Below, piece after piece: positions 16,566-25,057 of a stretch of 64,000 bases of DNA; position 1 is the stretch's first letter, and every line of letters begins with the position of its first letter. The notes beneath the pieces were generated by a model. It saw nothing but the letters and a program-made list of their open reading frames with translations, searched no databases and was not told where the DNA came from. The stretch is from Desulfobacteraceae bacterium. Its GTDB lineage: Bacteria > Desulfobacterota > Desulfobacteria > Desulfobacterales > Desulfobacteraceae. Position numbers and translations under genes: made by a program. The stretch is from NCBI GenBank assembly GCA_024225635.1, contig JAAEMK010000497.1, forward strand, positions 62,001-126,000, read 5' to 3'.

Positions 16566-16898
16566 ATGGGTAAGGAATCAGGGGTTGATCTGGAGGTGTT
16601 TGCCGGAATTTGCGGCTTTACGACAACCATACACGCCGAGGCGGGGGCGGGATACAAGGCGGTGGTTTCTCTTTCAACCGAGTGCCCCAATTTTAAAAAA
16701 GTGGCCGAGGCCCTTGGAACGGAACCGTTGAATGTGATGGACGAGCTGTTCAAAAAAGGGGAGTCACAGGTGCTCGAAGCTTGCAGGAACAATGTGCCCC
16801 ATGTGTCATGCCCGGTGCCCGCGGCCATTCTCAAGGCCCTGGAGGTGAGCGTGGGCCTGGCGTTGCCCAGCGATCCAAAGATCACCTTTTTAAGTTGA
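16566..16898 (+). CDS. conserved small protein, DUF6951-like
   Basis: 110 aa from the ATG at 16566 (GGGAGAAGAGAAG upstream). An ATG at 16548 would add six residues. Conserved-looking cysteine motifs are GICGFTTTI near the start, TECPNF, EACRNNVPHVSCPVP and then AILKALEVSVGLALP. This pattern resembles a family of unknown function common in anaerobes (I believe DUF6951). Four or five cysteines suggest metal or cluster binding, which is inference. The gene stands alone before the tRNA cluster. The 263 bp upstream shows no clear operator. Confidence 0.7.
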   Translation: MGKESGVDLEVFAGICGFTTTIHAEAGAGYKAVVSLSTECPNFKKVAEALGTEPLNVMDELFKKGESQVLEACRNNVPHVSCPVPAAILKALEVSVGLALPSDPKITFLS

Positions 16899-17122
16899 GC
16901 CGGCCCCCCGGCTGGTTTCGGTTTATACCGGGGAGGCGCTTACACCGTTTAGGAGTGCCACGAAACCCAGGGGATGCACCCGAGCTGTTCCGGGTGGTCG
17001 AGGCGCTATTTGCCGCCATGGCGTGACGCCGCAACAAAGCACCTGGAGTGGCGTTCTATCGAATTTATGAAAAAAAGGTTGACAGGGCCGGGGGAAAAAT
17101 ATATTTATTCGGTTCGTTTTGA

Positions 17123-17198
17123 GCCCAGGTAGCTCAGTCGGTAGAGCAGGGGACTGAAAATCCCCGTGTCAGCAGTTCGATTCTGTTCCTGGGCACCA
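17123..17198 (+). tRNA. tRNA-Phe (GAA)
   Basis: 76 nt with encoded CCA. Acceptor stem GCCCAGG/CCTGGGC, D-arm with AGCTCAGTCGGTAGAGC, anticodon arm GGGGA-CTGAAAA-TCCCC with anticodon GAA at 17156-17158, and T-loop GTTCGATTC. Confidence 0.97.
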
Positions 17199-17211
17199 TT
17201 TTTAGGAAGAC

Positions 17212-17289
17212 GGGGGTGTAGTTCAGTTTGGTTAGAACGCTTGCCTGTCACGCAAGAGGTCGCGAGTTCGAGTCTCGTCACTCCCGCCA
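17212..17289 (+). tRNA. tRNA-Asp (GTC)
   Basis: 78 nt with encoded CCA. Acceptor GGGGGTG/CACTCCC includes one G-T pair. Anticodon arm CTTGC-CTGTCAC-GCAAG gives anticodon GTC at 17247-17249. It lies 13 bp after tRNA-Phe. Confidence 0.97.
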
Positions 17290-17308
17290 TTTCCTGAAAG
17301 TTTTATGC

Positions 17309-17386
<78 letters not shown>

Positions 17387-17398
17387 CTTGAAAGATTC

Positions 17399-17427
17399 CA
17401 GGACAACTTCGGTTGTCCTTTTTTTTT
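17399..17427 (+). terminator. intrinsic terminator of the tRNA operon
   Basis: Stem GGACAAC/GTTGTCC closed by a TTCG tetraloop and followed by nine T residues, 13 bases after tRNA-Glu. Confidence 0.95.
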
Positions 17428-17486
17428 GCCTGAAATCATCTTAGTCCCACCAGAATATAAACCTGCCCATCAGGGGCGGCAGATCC

Positions 17487-18764
17487 CTACCTTATAAAAC
17501 CGGCCATCCACATGGTTACTGGCGGGTAAAAGGTGATGATTATGAGGTCCACCAGCAGGATGGCCAGAAAGGGCAGCACCCGCCGGCTCACGGCCCCCAG
17601 GCTCTGTTTTGAGATGGCGCTGGACACGATGAGGCAGATTCCCATGGGCGGGGTAAGCATGCCGATGGCAAGATTCGTCACCACGATCACTCCTAACTGG
17701 ACCATGTCGATGCCAAGGGAGGGCAGCATGGCTGTGATCATTGGGACCAGCAGGATCAGGGCCGCCGTGGTTTCCACAAAGGTGCCGGCGATCAGGAGTA
17801 CGGCATTGATGATCAGCAGCAGCAGGATGCGGTTGTCCGTGATGCCGAGGATGCCCCCTGCCAGGGCTGCGGGGATATCCTCCACCGCCGCCACCCAGGA
17901 GAAGACGGATGCCGTGGCAATGATGAACATCACGATGGACGAGGTGACGGAGCCGTTGACGATGATGGTGTAAATATCTCCGGGTTTGATCTTTTTGTAG
18001 ACCGCCATGGACACGAACAGGGCATAGACCACGGCCACGGCCGCCGATTCCGTGGCCGTGAAGACGCCCATCAGGATGCCCCCCAGGATGATGACAGGCG
18101 CCCCTAAAGCCAGCCAGGCCCGGCAAAAGGTTGTCCGGACCCGGGAAAGGGAAAACCGGGTCTCGGGGGCGTACCCCTTGCGATGGGAGATGATGGAGCT
18201 CACCCCAATGAGGGAGGCGCCGATGAGAAGACCGGGGATGATGCCCGCGGCAAAAAGCTGTCCGATGGAAGCGCCGGTGAGGAATCCGAAGATGATCATG
18301 GGAATGGACGGGGGGATGATCACCCCCAGGGAGCCGCCGGACGCCTGGACCGCGGCGGCAAAGTCGGGTTCGTACCCGGACCGCTTCATGGCCGGGATGA
18401 GCACCGCGCCCACGGCTGCGGCATCGGCCGCGGCAGAGCCGGAGATGCCGGCAAAGAACATGGCGGAGACGATGGTGACGGCGGCAAGGCCCCCGGGGAG
18501 CCATCCGGCCAGGGCATTGGCAAGATCGATGAGCCGCTGGCTGATCCCCCCTTTTTCCATAATAATGCCCACATACATGAACAGGGGTACGGCCATGAGG
18601 TGAAAGGAGTCGGTGCCGGAGAACATGCGCTGGGCCACCATCATGAGAGAAAAATCCCCCTGGACCAGGATGGCGATCACCGAGGCTGCGCCAATGGCGA
18701 TGGCAATGGGGGTGTTCATGGCGAACAGAACCATCAGGGCGAGGATGAGCACCGTTGGGATCAT
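17487..18764 (-). CDS. dctM: TRAP transporter large permease (DctM)
   Basis: 425 aa, starting at MIPTVLILALMVLF; the open frame extends 31 codons further upstream but that part overlaps the preceding gene. Many hydrophobic helices and family segments such as GGISQRLIDLANAL and IIPPSIPMIIFGFLTGASIG identify the 12-helix DctM/TRAP-T subunit, which couples solute uptake to a sodium gradient. The start codon overlaps the DctQ stop (ATGA), showing translational coupling in the dctPQM operon. The substrate is probably a carboxylate. Confidence 0.93.
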   Translation of the reverse strand: MIPTVLILALMVLFAMNTPIAIAIGAASVIAILVQGDFSLMMVAQRMFSGTDSFHLMAVPLFMYVGIIMEKGGISQRLIDLANALAGWLPGGLAAVTIVSAMFFAGISGSAAADAAAVGAVLIPAMKRSGYEPDFAAAVQASGGSLGVIIPPSIPMIIFGFLTGASIGQLFAAGIIPGLLIGASLIGVSSIISHRKGYAPETRFSLSRVRTTFCRAWLALGAPVIILGGILMGVFTATESAAVAVVYALFVSMAVYKKIKPGDIYTIIVNGSVTSSIVMFIIATASVFSWVAAVEDIPAALAGGILGITDNRILLLLIINAVLLIAGTFVETTAALILLVPMITAMLPSLGIDMVQLGVIVVTNLAIGMLTPPMGICLIVSSAISKQSLGAVSRRVLPFLAILLVDLIIITFYPPVTMWMAGFIR

Positions 18765-19267
18765 CGATCTTTCCCCCGTATTTCGTTGATGAGAAAACAG
18801 GCCCCGTGGACCATGAAGACGGCGCCGCTCACGGGCAGGATGCCCATGACGATCCACTTGGGCATGGCCAGGGCCGGGGTGATCTGGAGCCTTACGAAAT
18901 AAGCGAACTTGAAGCCATGGATCACCATGGTGGAGAAGAGCCCCAGGGAGATAAGGTGGACCGTGACGGCAAGCCGGCGCTCCATGGCGGGGGTGAGCCG
19001 TGAAAACAGCAGGTTCACCCCGGGATGGGCCCGGTCATGGTAGGCCACCGAGGCCCCCAGAAAGGATATCCACACCAGGCAGTATCGGGCCAGCTCCTCG
19101 GACCAGAACAGGGAGTGGTTCAGCACGTACCGGGCAAACACCTGGAGCACCACGATGATTGCCATGGCAAGGCCAAGGACGAACACCAGGCGCTCCACCC
19201 ATTGGTTGAGGCGGTTACTGAAAATTTCCAGGCGATTTGTGTCAGCCATGTCAGCCTCGTCAGCCAT
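18761..19267 (-). CDS. dctQ: TRAP transporter small permease (DctQ)
   Basis: 168 aa with four hydrophobic helices. The segments VLQVFARYVLNHSLFWSEELARY and VWISFLGASVAYHDRAHPGVN are typical of DctQ. A start 18 bases further in (MADTNRLEIF, ATG at 19249) has a better ribosome site (GAGG) and may be the real one. The stop overlaps the dctM start, and the gene begins 3 bp after dctP. Confidence 0.9.
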   Translation of the reverse strand: MADEADMADTNRLEIFSNRLNQWVERLVFVLGLAMAIIVVLQVFARYVLNHSLFWSEELARYCLVWISFLGASVAYHDRAHPGVNLLFSRLTPAMERRLAVTVHLISLGLFSTMVIHGFKFAYFVRLQITPALAMPKWIVMGILPVSGAVFMVHGACFLINEIRGKDR

Positions 19268-19270
19268 GGC

Positions 19271-20248
19271 CTACCGGGTTGCGTCGAGCATCTTGAGCAG
19301 CAGGGCGCGGACCTTGGGAGCTTTGTAGAGATCCATATCCTTGAGGTTGGCGACCTTTGCCCGGAAGGCAGCAATGTCGGGCGCGGTTTCGATCTGCATC
19401 CCCTTGGTCTCAAGGAGTTTCAGCCGCTGTGCATTCTTGTCCCGGTTGCTTTTTCGCTGGAACCGGGCGGCATCCTCCATGGCTGTCCGGATCATCTCCC
19501 GGTTTTCCGTGGAGAGGCCCTGCCACCAGCCAAGGCTTGCCACGTCCAGGTGGGGGGAGTAGACATGGCGGGTCAGGGTCATGTACCGCTGGATCTCGTA
19601 GAACTTGTACACCTCCATCACCCATAGCGGATTTTCCTGGCCGTCGATCACCCCCTGCTCAAGCTCCGTGTAGATGGGCCAGGGCATGGGGGTGGGGTTG
19701 GCCCCCAGGGCCTGCCAGATGGTTTTGTGCAGGGCCGAGGACATCACCCGTATCTTGAGGCCCTTGATATCGTCCGGGGTTTTGACCGGACCGCGGCTGT
19801 TGGTCAGGTTCCTGAACCCGTTTTCCGAGAAGCAGAGACCCTTGAAACCCGAGGATTCCAGGCTCTTGAAAATCTCCTGCCCCAGGGGGCCGTCCAGGAT
19901 GGCGTCGGCCTGGGCATTGTCCTTGAACAGAAAGGGGTAGTTGATTACCCGGACGATGGGGTCGAAGGTGTCAAAGGGGCCGCCGGTGATGATGCCCATC
20001 TCGATGGTGCCCATCTGGATCTGCTGGAGAATTTCGGTCTCGTTGCCAAGGGAGGCGGAGTGGAACACCTTGACCCGTATTTTCCCGTTGCTTCTTTCTT
20101 CAAGAAGCGCCTTGAATTTTTCCGCCACGATGTTCTGGGCCGAACCGGGCTTGGTGACCACCCCGAGTTTGATCTTCAGGGCAGCGGTTGAAGGGGTTGA
20201 GAACGCGAGCAGCAGAACCGTGGACAGAATCAATGACAGTTTTTTCAA
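19271..20248 (-). CDS. dctP: TRAP transporter solute-binding protein (DctP)
   Basis: 325 aa with a signal peptide (MKKLSLILSTVLLLAFSTPSTA) for periplasmic export. DctP family features include LKIKLGVVTKPGSAQNIVAEKF, a conserved arginine region (DIKGLKIRVM) and NPTPMPWPIYTELEQGVIDGQENPL. The start codon is TTG with CGGAGG seven bases upstream, the only in-frame start that keeps the signal peptide. Binds the solute delivered to DctQM. The substrate is not predictable here. Confidence 0.92.
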   Translation of the reverse strand: MKKLSLILSTVLLLAFSTPSTAALKIKLGVVTKPGSAQNIVAEKFKALLEERSNGKIRVKVFHSASLGNETEILQQIQMGTIEMGIITGGPFDTFDPIVRVINYPFLFKDNAQADAILDGPLGQEIFKSLESSGFKGLCFSENGFRNLTNSRGPVKTPDDIKGLKIRVMSSALHKTIWQALGANPTPMPWPIYTELEQGVIDGQENPLWVMEVYKFYEIQRYMTLTRHVYSPHLDVASLGWWQGLSTENREMIRTAMEDAARFQRKSNRDKNAQRLKLLETKGMQIETAPDIAAFRAKVANLKDMDLYKAPKVRALLLKMLDATR

Positions 20249-20299
20249 GACAATCCTCCGTTGAGTTGATGGAAACCTGATGGATGATGAACCCTATGA

Positions 20300-21712
20300 C
20301 TACTTTGTCTGGACCGTATAGCTGAGTGTGGTTTCTCCCCGGGCGGGCACGCTGATCCGCCATTGGGCCCTGTTGCTCGATGCCTTGGTGTGGGGATGGC
20401 TCTGGCGGGTGATCCGCCAGTCCCCTGGGACCGGCTCGGACACGGTGACGGTCACGGGGCTTGTTTTGGCGTTGGCGATCTTGATTTCATAGGAGGACTG
20501 ATACCGGTAGGCGTCCCTGCCTGAGCCGGACAATTTCCTGAAATCGGTTTGCTTCTTTTCCGCCGTGATGTCAAAGGCGTTGCCAAGGGTTAGCGCAAGC
20601 TTGCCCTTGTCCGGGGTGTGGTCCATGCGGTCTTCACCGGCAAATTGAAGCATTCCCCTGGAATCCTGCTTATAAACCCGGATCACTCCCTTGGGAAGGG
20701 GCATGCCCAGGTTGTTCTCCTTTGTGTTCTGAAAGTGGAGCAGGACCCGCACCTTGGGTGTTTGAACGCCGGGGCCCATGCTGCGGGAAAAGTAGTGGCT
20801 CTGGCCGTCAATGAGATACTCCTTGGCGCAGGGAATTTCCTTTGCCTGGAGCAGGGCCACCTGCTTGGTCTGGTTATTCTTCAGGGTGGTTTTCCGCTCC
20901 AGGGTGTAGAGGTGGTACTCGAACATCTCCTCCCGGGCGAAACTGCCTTTGGCCCTGGCCTCCATCACCATGGGCATGGCCCTTGGCCGCCGCTCCCGGG
21001 GGGCAAGGTGGATATCCCCCGCCACCAGCTGAAGCACCGCGTCGGTGTAGTCGGTCCGGCTGGTGTTGGTGAGGGTAACCCAGGCTTTGAGGTTCAAGCG
21101 GTCGTCATTCGGGTTGAGCTCGGCAACATAGTCGGCCCGCCAGGTGAGGCCCTGGGTGAGATAGGAGAGTTCCAGGCTTTTGCTTTTTTCCCCATTGCTT
21201 TGGACGGTCATGGTCAGGGTGGGGCTTGTCCGCAGGTTGGCCGGAATGTGGGGAAAGAGGAGCCTGCCCGGAATGCCGGTCTCGATCCCGGTGGGGGTTT
21301 CAAGCACCACCCCGTTATGGGTGGCGAGCACTTTGGCGTCCATCCGTGTCTCCTGGCCGGTTTCCGGGTGGGTCTTGATGAGTTCCACGGATTTGCCGGT
21401 GAATTTTTCAAGCAGGGATTCCGGGGAGAGCAGGTCAAACTCGAAGTTCTGCTCCACCACCCTGAGGCCTTCTGATTTCAGCAGGGCTGTTTCCGGGATG
21501 ATTTTGCCGCTCACGTCCCTGAAGGCCAGGGTGGACTCTCCCTTTGGCAGGGTCACCGCCCGTTTCTCCTTCACAAGGGCCATGTCCTGGTTATAGATGG
21601 TGACAAAGAGGCTGGTCTGATCCATGGCCCCCGTGTCGATCTCCCCCGGCCGGGCATGGCAGGGGGTGGTCAGTAGATGTACCAACATTACTAAACAAAT
21701 GAATCGTTTCAT
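20300..21712 (-). CDS. DUF4139 domain-containing exported protein
   Basis: 470 aa with a signal peptide (MKRFICLVMLVHLLTTPCHA). The central and C-terminal regions fit DUF4139: TLTMTVQSNGEKSKSLELSYLTQGLTWRADYVAELN and the closing GDWRITRQS...ARGETTLSYTV. Proteins of this family are extracytoplasmic beta-rich proteins of unknown function. The ATG has GGAGG upstream. The gap of 51 bp to dctP makes co-transcription with the TRAP operon possible but unproven. Confidence 0.85.
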   Translation of the reverse strand: MKRFICLVMLVHLLTTPCHARPGEIDTGAMDQTSLFVTIYNQDMALVKEKRAVTLPKGESTLAFRDVSGKIIPETALLKSEGLRVVEQNFEFDLLSPESLLEKFTGKSVELIKTHPETGQETRMDAKVLATHNGVVLETPTGIETGIPGRLLFPHIPANLRTSPTLTMTVQSNGEKSKSLELSYLTQGLTWRADYVAELNPNDDRLNLKAWVTLTNTSRTDYTDAVLQLVAGDIHLAPRERRPRAMPMVMEARAKGSFAREEMFEYHLYTLERKTTLKNNQTKQVALLQAKEIPCAKEYLIDGQSHYFSRSMGPGVQTPKVRVLLHFQNTKENNLGMPLPKGVIRVYKQDSRGMLQFAGEDRMDHTPDKGKLALTLGNAFDITAEKKQTDFRKLSGSGRDAYRYQSSYEIKIANAKTSPVTVTVSEPVPGDWRITRQSHPHTKASSNRAQWRISVPARGETTLSYTVQTK

Positions 21713-21880
21713 GACGGCCTCCTTTTTTTATCGCAACAATATGCGGTATTTTTCCGGAAAGCAAGATTTTTAAGGCCTGGAGCAGCCCTGTCCCTGATAT
21801 TCTTTGACTTTTATTTTTCCATTTACTATGGTCGGGTTTTTTAAGCCGTGACCGTCCTTTGGTGCCCGGCCGGCAGGTCT

Positions 21881-21901
21881 TGATATCCGATTTCGATATC
21901 A
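21881..21901. promoter_or_regulatory. palindrome upstream of chemoreceptor 1
   Basis: Inverted repeat TGATATC-N7-GATATCA, 87 bp upstream of the receptor start in a 276-bp divergent region. Possibly an operator. No factor can be named. Confidence 0.35.
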
Positions 21902-21988
21902 GGGGAGACCGTTTGAAAAATAAAGGAAATAGTGATGTCAAACAGTAGGATTCAACATTTTTATTAGCACGACATGAGGTACTCTCAG

Positions 21989-23998
21989 ATGAAAGTAACA
22001 ATCAAGAAAAAACTTGTCTTTGCCTTTCTCGCTTCAACCATCCTGCCCATCCTTCTTATCTGCACCATACTCGGGTACAACATTAAACGCGATTCCATGG
22101 AGACCTTTTACCAATCCACGGGCAAGGAGCTTTCCCATGTGGAAACTGCCATGGCCATCTTCATGAAGGAGATCCGGAACAACATCACCATGGCGGCCCA
22201 GCATCCCGATATGGTTGCCGCGGATGAGTCCATCTCCTCGTTTATCGACATTCCCGAGCCAAAGTGTCCCCTGGATTTTGACTTAAGCCTTGTGGAGCAG
22301 CGGATGATCAGCCTGTTCAAAAGCTTCAAGAGCTCCCACAAGCATTATTTATACGCCTACATGGGCACCCCCTATGGCGGTTACACCTACGGTCTTGATA
22401 CCTATAAAACCGATCCGGGCTATGATCCGCGGACACGGCCCTGGTATACCGACGCCCTTGCCAACCGGGGCAAACCCACCATCACCAAGGCCTACAACTC
22501 CACGGAAGGGGGGGCCATGATCAGCGTCTCCCATACGGTGCAGGGGGCAGGCGGCGCCCTCAAGGGGGTATTGGCCTTTGATGTCACCCTCCGGGCTCTC
22601 AGTGATTTCATTGACGGCATCAAGATCGGGGAGTCCGGGTATGTGATGCTGGTCCAGGACGACGGCGTGATCCTGGCCGACCCGTCCGATGTCGACAACC
22701 TGTTCAAGAAGCTCGGCTCGGTCAATGACGGGGCATTCACCAGTATCGACAGGATCTCTTCCGGGGATCTTCTGGTGAATATAAAGGGGGTTGACTATGC
22801 CGTCAAGGTGATGACCTCCAAGGATCTTGGCTGGAAACTTGTGGGACTGATCAAAAAGAGCGAGATCATGGGCAAGGTGCACTCCATGTTTTCCATCATG
22901 GCCGTGGTCGGTCTGGTGCTTGCCGGCCTGTTCGGTGTGTGCGCCTATTTTCTTGCCGTCTCCCTGGCAAGGCCCATCGGCCATGCCACCAATATGATAA
23001 AGGACATTGCCCAGGGCGAGGGGGATCTTACCAAGCGTCTTGAGATCGAAACAAAGGACGAGGTGGGAGAGCTTGCTCGCTGGTTCAACGTTTTTCTGGA
23101 CAGTCTCCAGGCCATCATCAAGGAGCTTGCCGTTAATGTGGGGGTGGTGGACACCTCTTCCGCAACCCTGCTGGATATCTCCGGCAAGATGGCCGAGGGC
23201 GCCCAGTCCACATCGTCCCTGGCAAACGGGGTGGCCGGCGCCACGGAGGAGATGAACGCCAACATGGCGTCGGTGGCATCCACCATGGAGGAGACAACGG
23301 GCAATACCAATGTGGTGGCCGCGGCTGCCGAGCAGATGACTTCCACCATCAATGAGATCGCAATGAACTCGGAAAAAGCCCGGGGCATCTCGGAAAAGGC
23401 AGTGACCCAGGTGGCTGGGGCATCGGAAAAGATGAACCAGCTGGGTAAGGCGGCCCGGGCCATTGGCGCTGTCACCGAGACCATCACCGATATCTCCGAG
23501 CAGACCAACCTCCTGGCCCTGAACGCCACCATCGAGGCGGCCCGGGCCGGGGAGGCAGGCAAGGGTTTTGCCGTGGTGGCCAACGAGATCAAGGAGCTGG
23601 CCCGCCAGACTGCCGCCGCAACCGCCGATATAAAGGCGAAGATCGACGGGGTCCAGGGCACCAGCAGCGAGACCGTTGTTGAGATCGATATGGTTGCCAG
23701 GGTAATGAACGACATCAACGATATCATTGCCACCATTGCCACGGCCATTGAGGAGCAGTCCGCCGCCACGGGTGAGATATCCACCAATGTGGGGCAGGTT
23801 TCCCAGGGCATCCAGGACGTGAACCGGACCGTGACCGAAAGTTCCACCGCCATCGGCGAGATCTCCCAGGATATCGCCATGGTGGATGTCTCCGCAAGTG
23901 AGATGTCCACGAACAGCAGCGGGATTACCGAGAATGTCGGAGAGTTGAAACGGATGGCCGTGGAGCTAAGGGAGATTGTCGGCCGGTTCAAGTATTAG
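21989..23998 (+). CDS. methyl-accepting chemotaxis protein with dCache amino-acid-type sensor
   Basis: 669 aa from the ATG at 21989 (GAGG nine bases upstream). An ATG at 21974 would add five residues. Layout: N-terminal membrane helix, periplasmic double Cache, second helix (about residues 295-320), HAMP ([21 protein letters not shown]) and a long cytoplasmic coiled coil with the hairpin tip [17 protein letters not shown]. The Cache domain carries Y-D-P-R-T-R-P-W-Y, a tyrosine 16 residues later and an aspartate 29 residues after that. This agrees with the published dCache_1AA amino-acid-binding motif as I recall it. No CheR tether at the C-terminus. Confidence 0.93.
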   Translation: MKVTIKKKLVFAFLASTILPILLICTILGYNIKRDSMETFYQSTGKELSHVETAMAIFMKEIRNNITMAAQHPDMVAADESISSFIDIPEPKCPLDFDLSLVEQRMISLFKSFKSSHKHYLYAYMGTPYGGYTYGLDTYKTDPGYDPRTRPWYTDALANRGKPTITKAYNSTEGGAMISVSHTVQGAGGALKGVLAFDVTLRALSDFIDGIKIGESGYVMLVQDDGVILADPSDVDNLFKKLGSVNDGAFTSIDRISSGDLLVNIKGVDYAVKVMTSKDLGWKLVGLIKKSEIMGKVHSMFSIMAVVGLVLAGLFGVCAYFLAVSLARPIGHATNMIKDIAQGEGDLTKRLEIETKDEVGELARWFNVFLDSLQAIIKELAVNVGVVDTSSATLLDISGKMAEGAQSTSSLANGVAGATEEMNANMASVASTMEETTGNTNVVAAAAEQMTSTINEIAMNSEKARGISEKAVTQVAGASEKMNQLGKAARAIGAVTETITDISEQTNLLALNATIEAARAGEAGKGFAVVANEIKELARQTAAATADIKAKIDGVQGTSSETVVEIDMVARVMNDINDIIATIATAIEEQSAATGEISTNVGQVSQGIQDVNRTVTESSTAIGEISQDIAMVDVSASEMSTNSSGITENVGELKRMAVELREIVGRFKY

Positions 23999-24093
23999 GA
24001 AGTCTTAGGAATTGATGAACCACTCAACCTTCGGCGGTCCGGACGGGGCTTTGAAGGTTGGGTGAACGAAATATAACAACAAGGTTAAATCAG

Positions 24094-24876
24094 ATGGAAG
24101 TGTTTCAGGGGACAAACGGGGTTCGGTATCTGCTCACCGATATCGACGATACGATCACAAACAACGGCCGGATACCGGCCTGTGCCTTTACGGCCATGGA
24201 ACGGCTGCACCAGGCCGGCATCCGGGTGGTGCCCATCACGGGCCGGCCCGGGGGCTGGTGCGACCACATCGCCAGGATGTGGCCCGTGGACGGGGTGGTG
24301 GGCGAGAACGGCGCCTTCTATTTCTATTATGATGAAGAAAAAAAGCGGATGGTACGCCGCTACTTCAGGACCGCGGAAGAGCGGGCCGGGGATAAAAAGA
24401 AGCTTGCGGCCATTGAGGAAGAAGTGCTGGCCCGGGTGCCGGGATGCCGGGTGTCGGCGGACCAGGCGTACCGGGAGGCGGATCTTGCCATCGATTTCTG
24501 CGAAGATGTGCCACCCCTGAACCGGGAGGAGATCGATACCATCGTCAGTATCTTTGAGGCCCACGGGGCCGTGGCAAAGATCAGCTCCATACATGTCAAC
24601 GGCTGGTTCGGGGAGTATGACAAGCTCTCCATGACATCCCTTTTCTTCAGGGAGGTGTTCCATGTGGACCTTGAAGCCGTCAAGGAGCAGGTGATTTTTT
24701 CCGGGGACTCCCCCAATGACGAACCCATGTTTGAATTCTTTCCCAAGTCCGTGGGTGTGGCCAACATTCTCGCCTTTGCGGATCGGCTTACCCATAAACC
24801 CGCCTGGGTCACCCGGAAGGAGGGGGGCCTTGGATTCGCAGAGATGGCGGATCTGATCAATCGGGGTCAGGCTTAG
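24094..24876 (+). CDS. HAD-IIB family hydrolase (Cof/phosphosugar phosphatase-like)
   Basis: 260 aa from the ATG at 24094 (AAGG upstream; a TTG at 24058 is less likely). The HAD signature DIDDTITNNG holds the nucleophilic and acid/base aspartates. PITGRPGGWCDHIA is motif II, and FSGDSPNDEPMFEFFP is the terminal metal-binding motif, with a cap between motifs II and III. Similar proteins act on phosphorylated sugars such as mannosyl-3-phosphoglycerate or sucrose phosphate. The actual substrate is unknown. The last codons lie within a copy of a repeated GGGGTCAGRCTTAGCTTATT element. Confidence 0.85.
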   Translation: MEVFQGTNGVRYLLTDIDDTITNNGRIPACAFTAMERLHQAGIRVVPITGRPGGWCDHIARMWPVDGVVGENGAFYFYYDEEKKRMVRRYFRTAEERAGDKKKLAAIEEEVLARVPGCRVSADQAYREADLAIDFCEDVPPLNREEIDTIVSIFEAHGAVAKISSIHVNGWFGEYDKLSMTSLFFREVFHVDLEAVKEQVIFSGDSPNDEPMFEFFPKSVGVANILAFADRLTHKPAWVTRKEGGLGFAEMADLINRGQA

Positions 24877-25050
24877 CTTATTGCCGTTTTAGAAGATTGT
24901 CGGCTGAGGGCATAATAACCGGGGGCAGATTATAACTGTCGTAACTGTCGATTGTCGGGGTCAGACTATAATTGTCGGGGTCAGACTTAGCTTATTGCGG
25001 AGCAATAAGCTAAGTCTGACCCCTTTTTTTCGGCGACAGGGGGCTGACCC
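24861..25050. repeat. REP-like GGGGTCAGACT repeat cluster
   Basis: The unit GGGGTCAGRCTTAGCTTATTGC appears overlapping the HAD gene stop (about 24863-24884) and at 24977-24998. It recurs inverted at 25002-25023, and shorter GTCGGGGTCAGACTATAATT units lie at 24954 and 24974. A GGGGGCTGACCCCC element follows at 25039. GGGGTCAGACT arrays are commonly seen in proteobacteria as REP-type sequences, but no REP-associated transposase lies in this window. Confidence 0.7.
24977..25030 (+). terminator. 22-bp perfect hairpin terminator
   Basis: GGGGTCAGACTTAGCTTATTGC pairs perfectly with 25002-25023 across a 3-base GGA loop and is followed by seven T residues. It lies between the converging HAD and transketolase genes and should end transcription of the plus-strand gene. 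It is built from the repeat listed at 24861-25050. Confidence 0.8.
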
Positions 25051-25057
25051 CCTTTTT

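Noticed and set aside
17105-17290. 61-codon minus-strand frame
   Set aside because: It is the reverse complement of tRNA-Phe and tRNA-Asp, a well-known false gene pattern.
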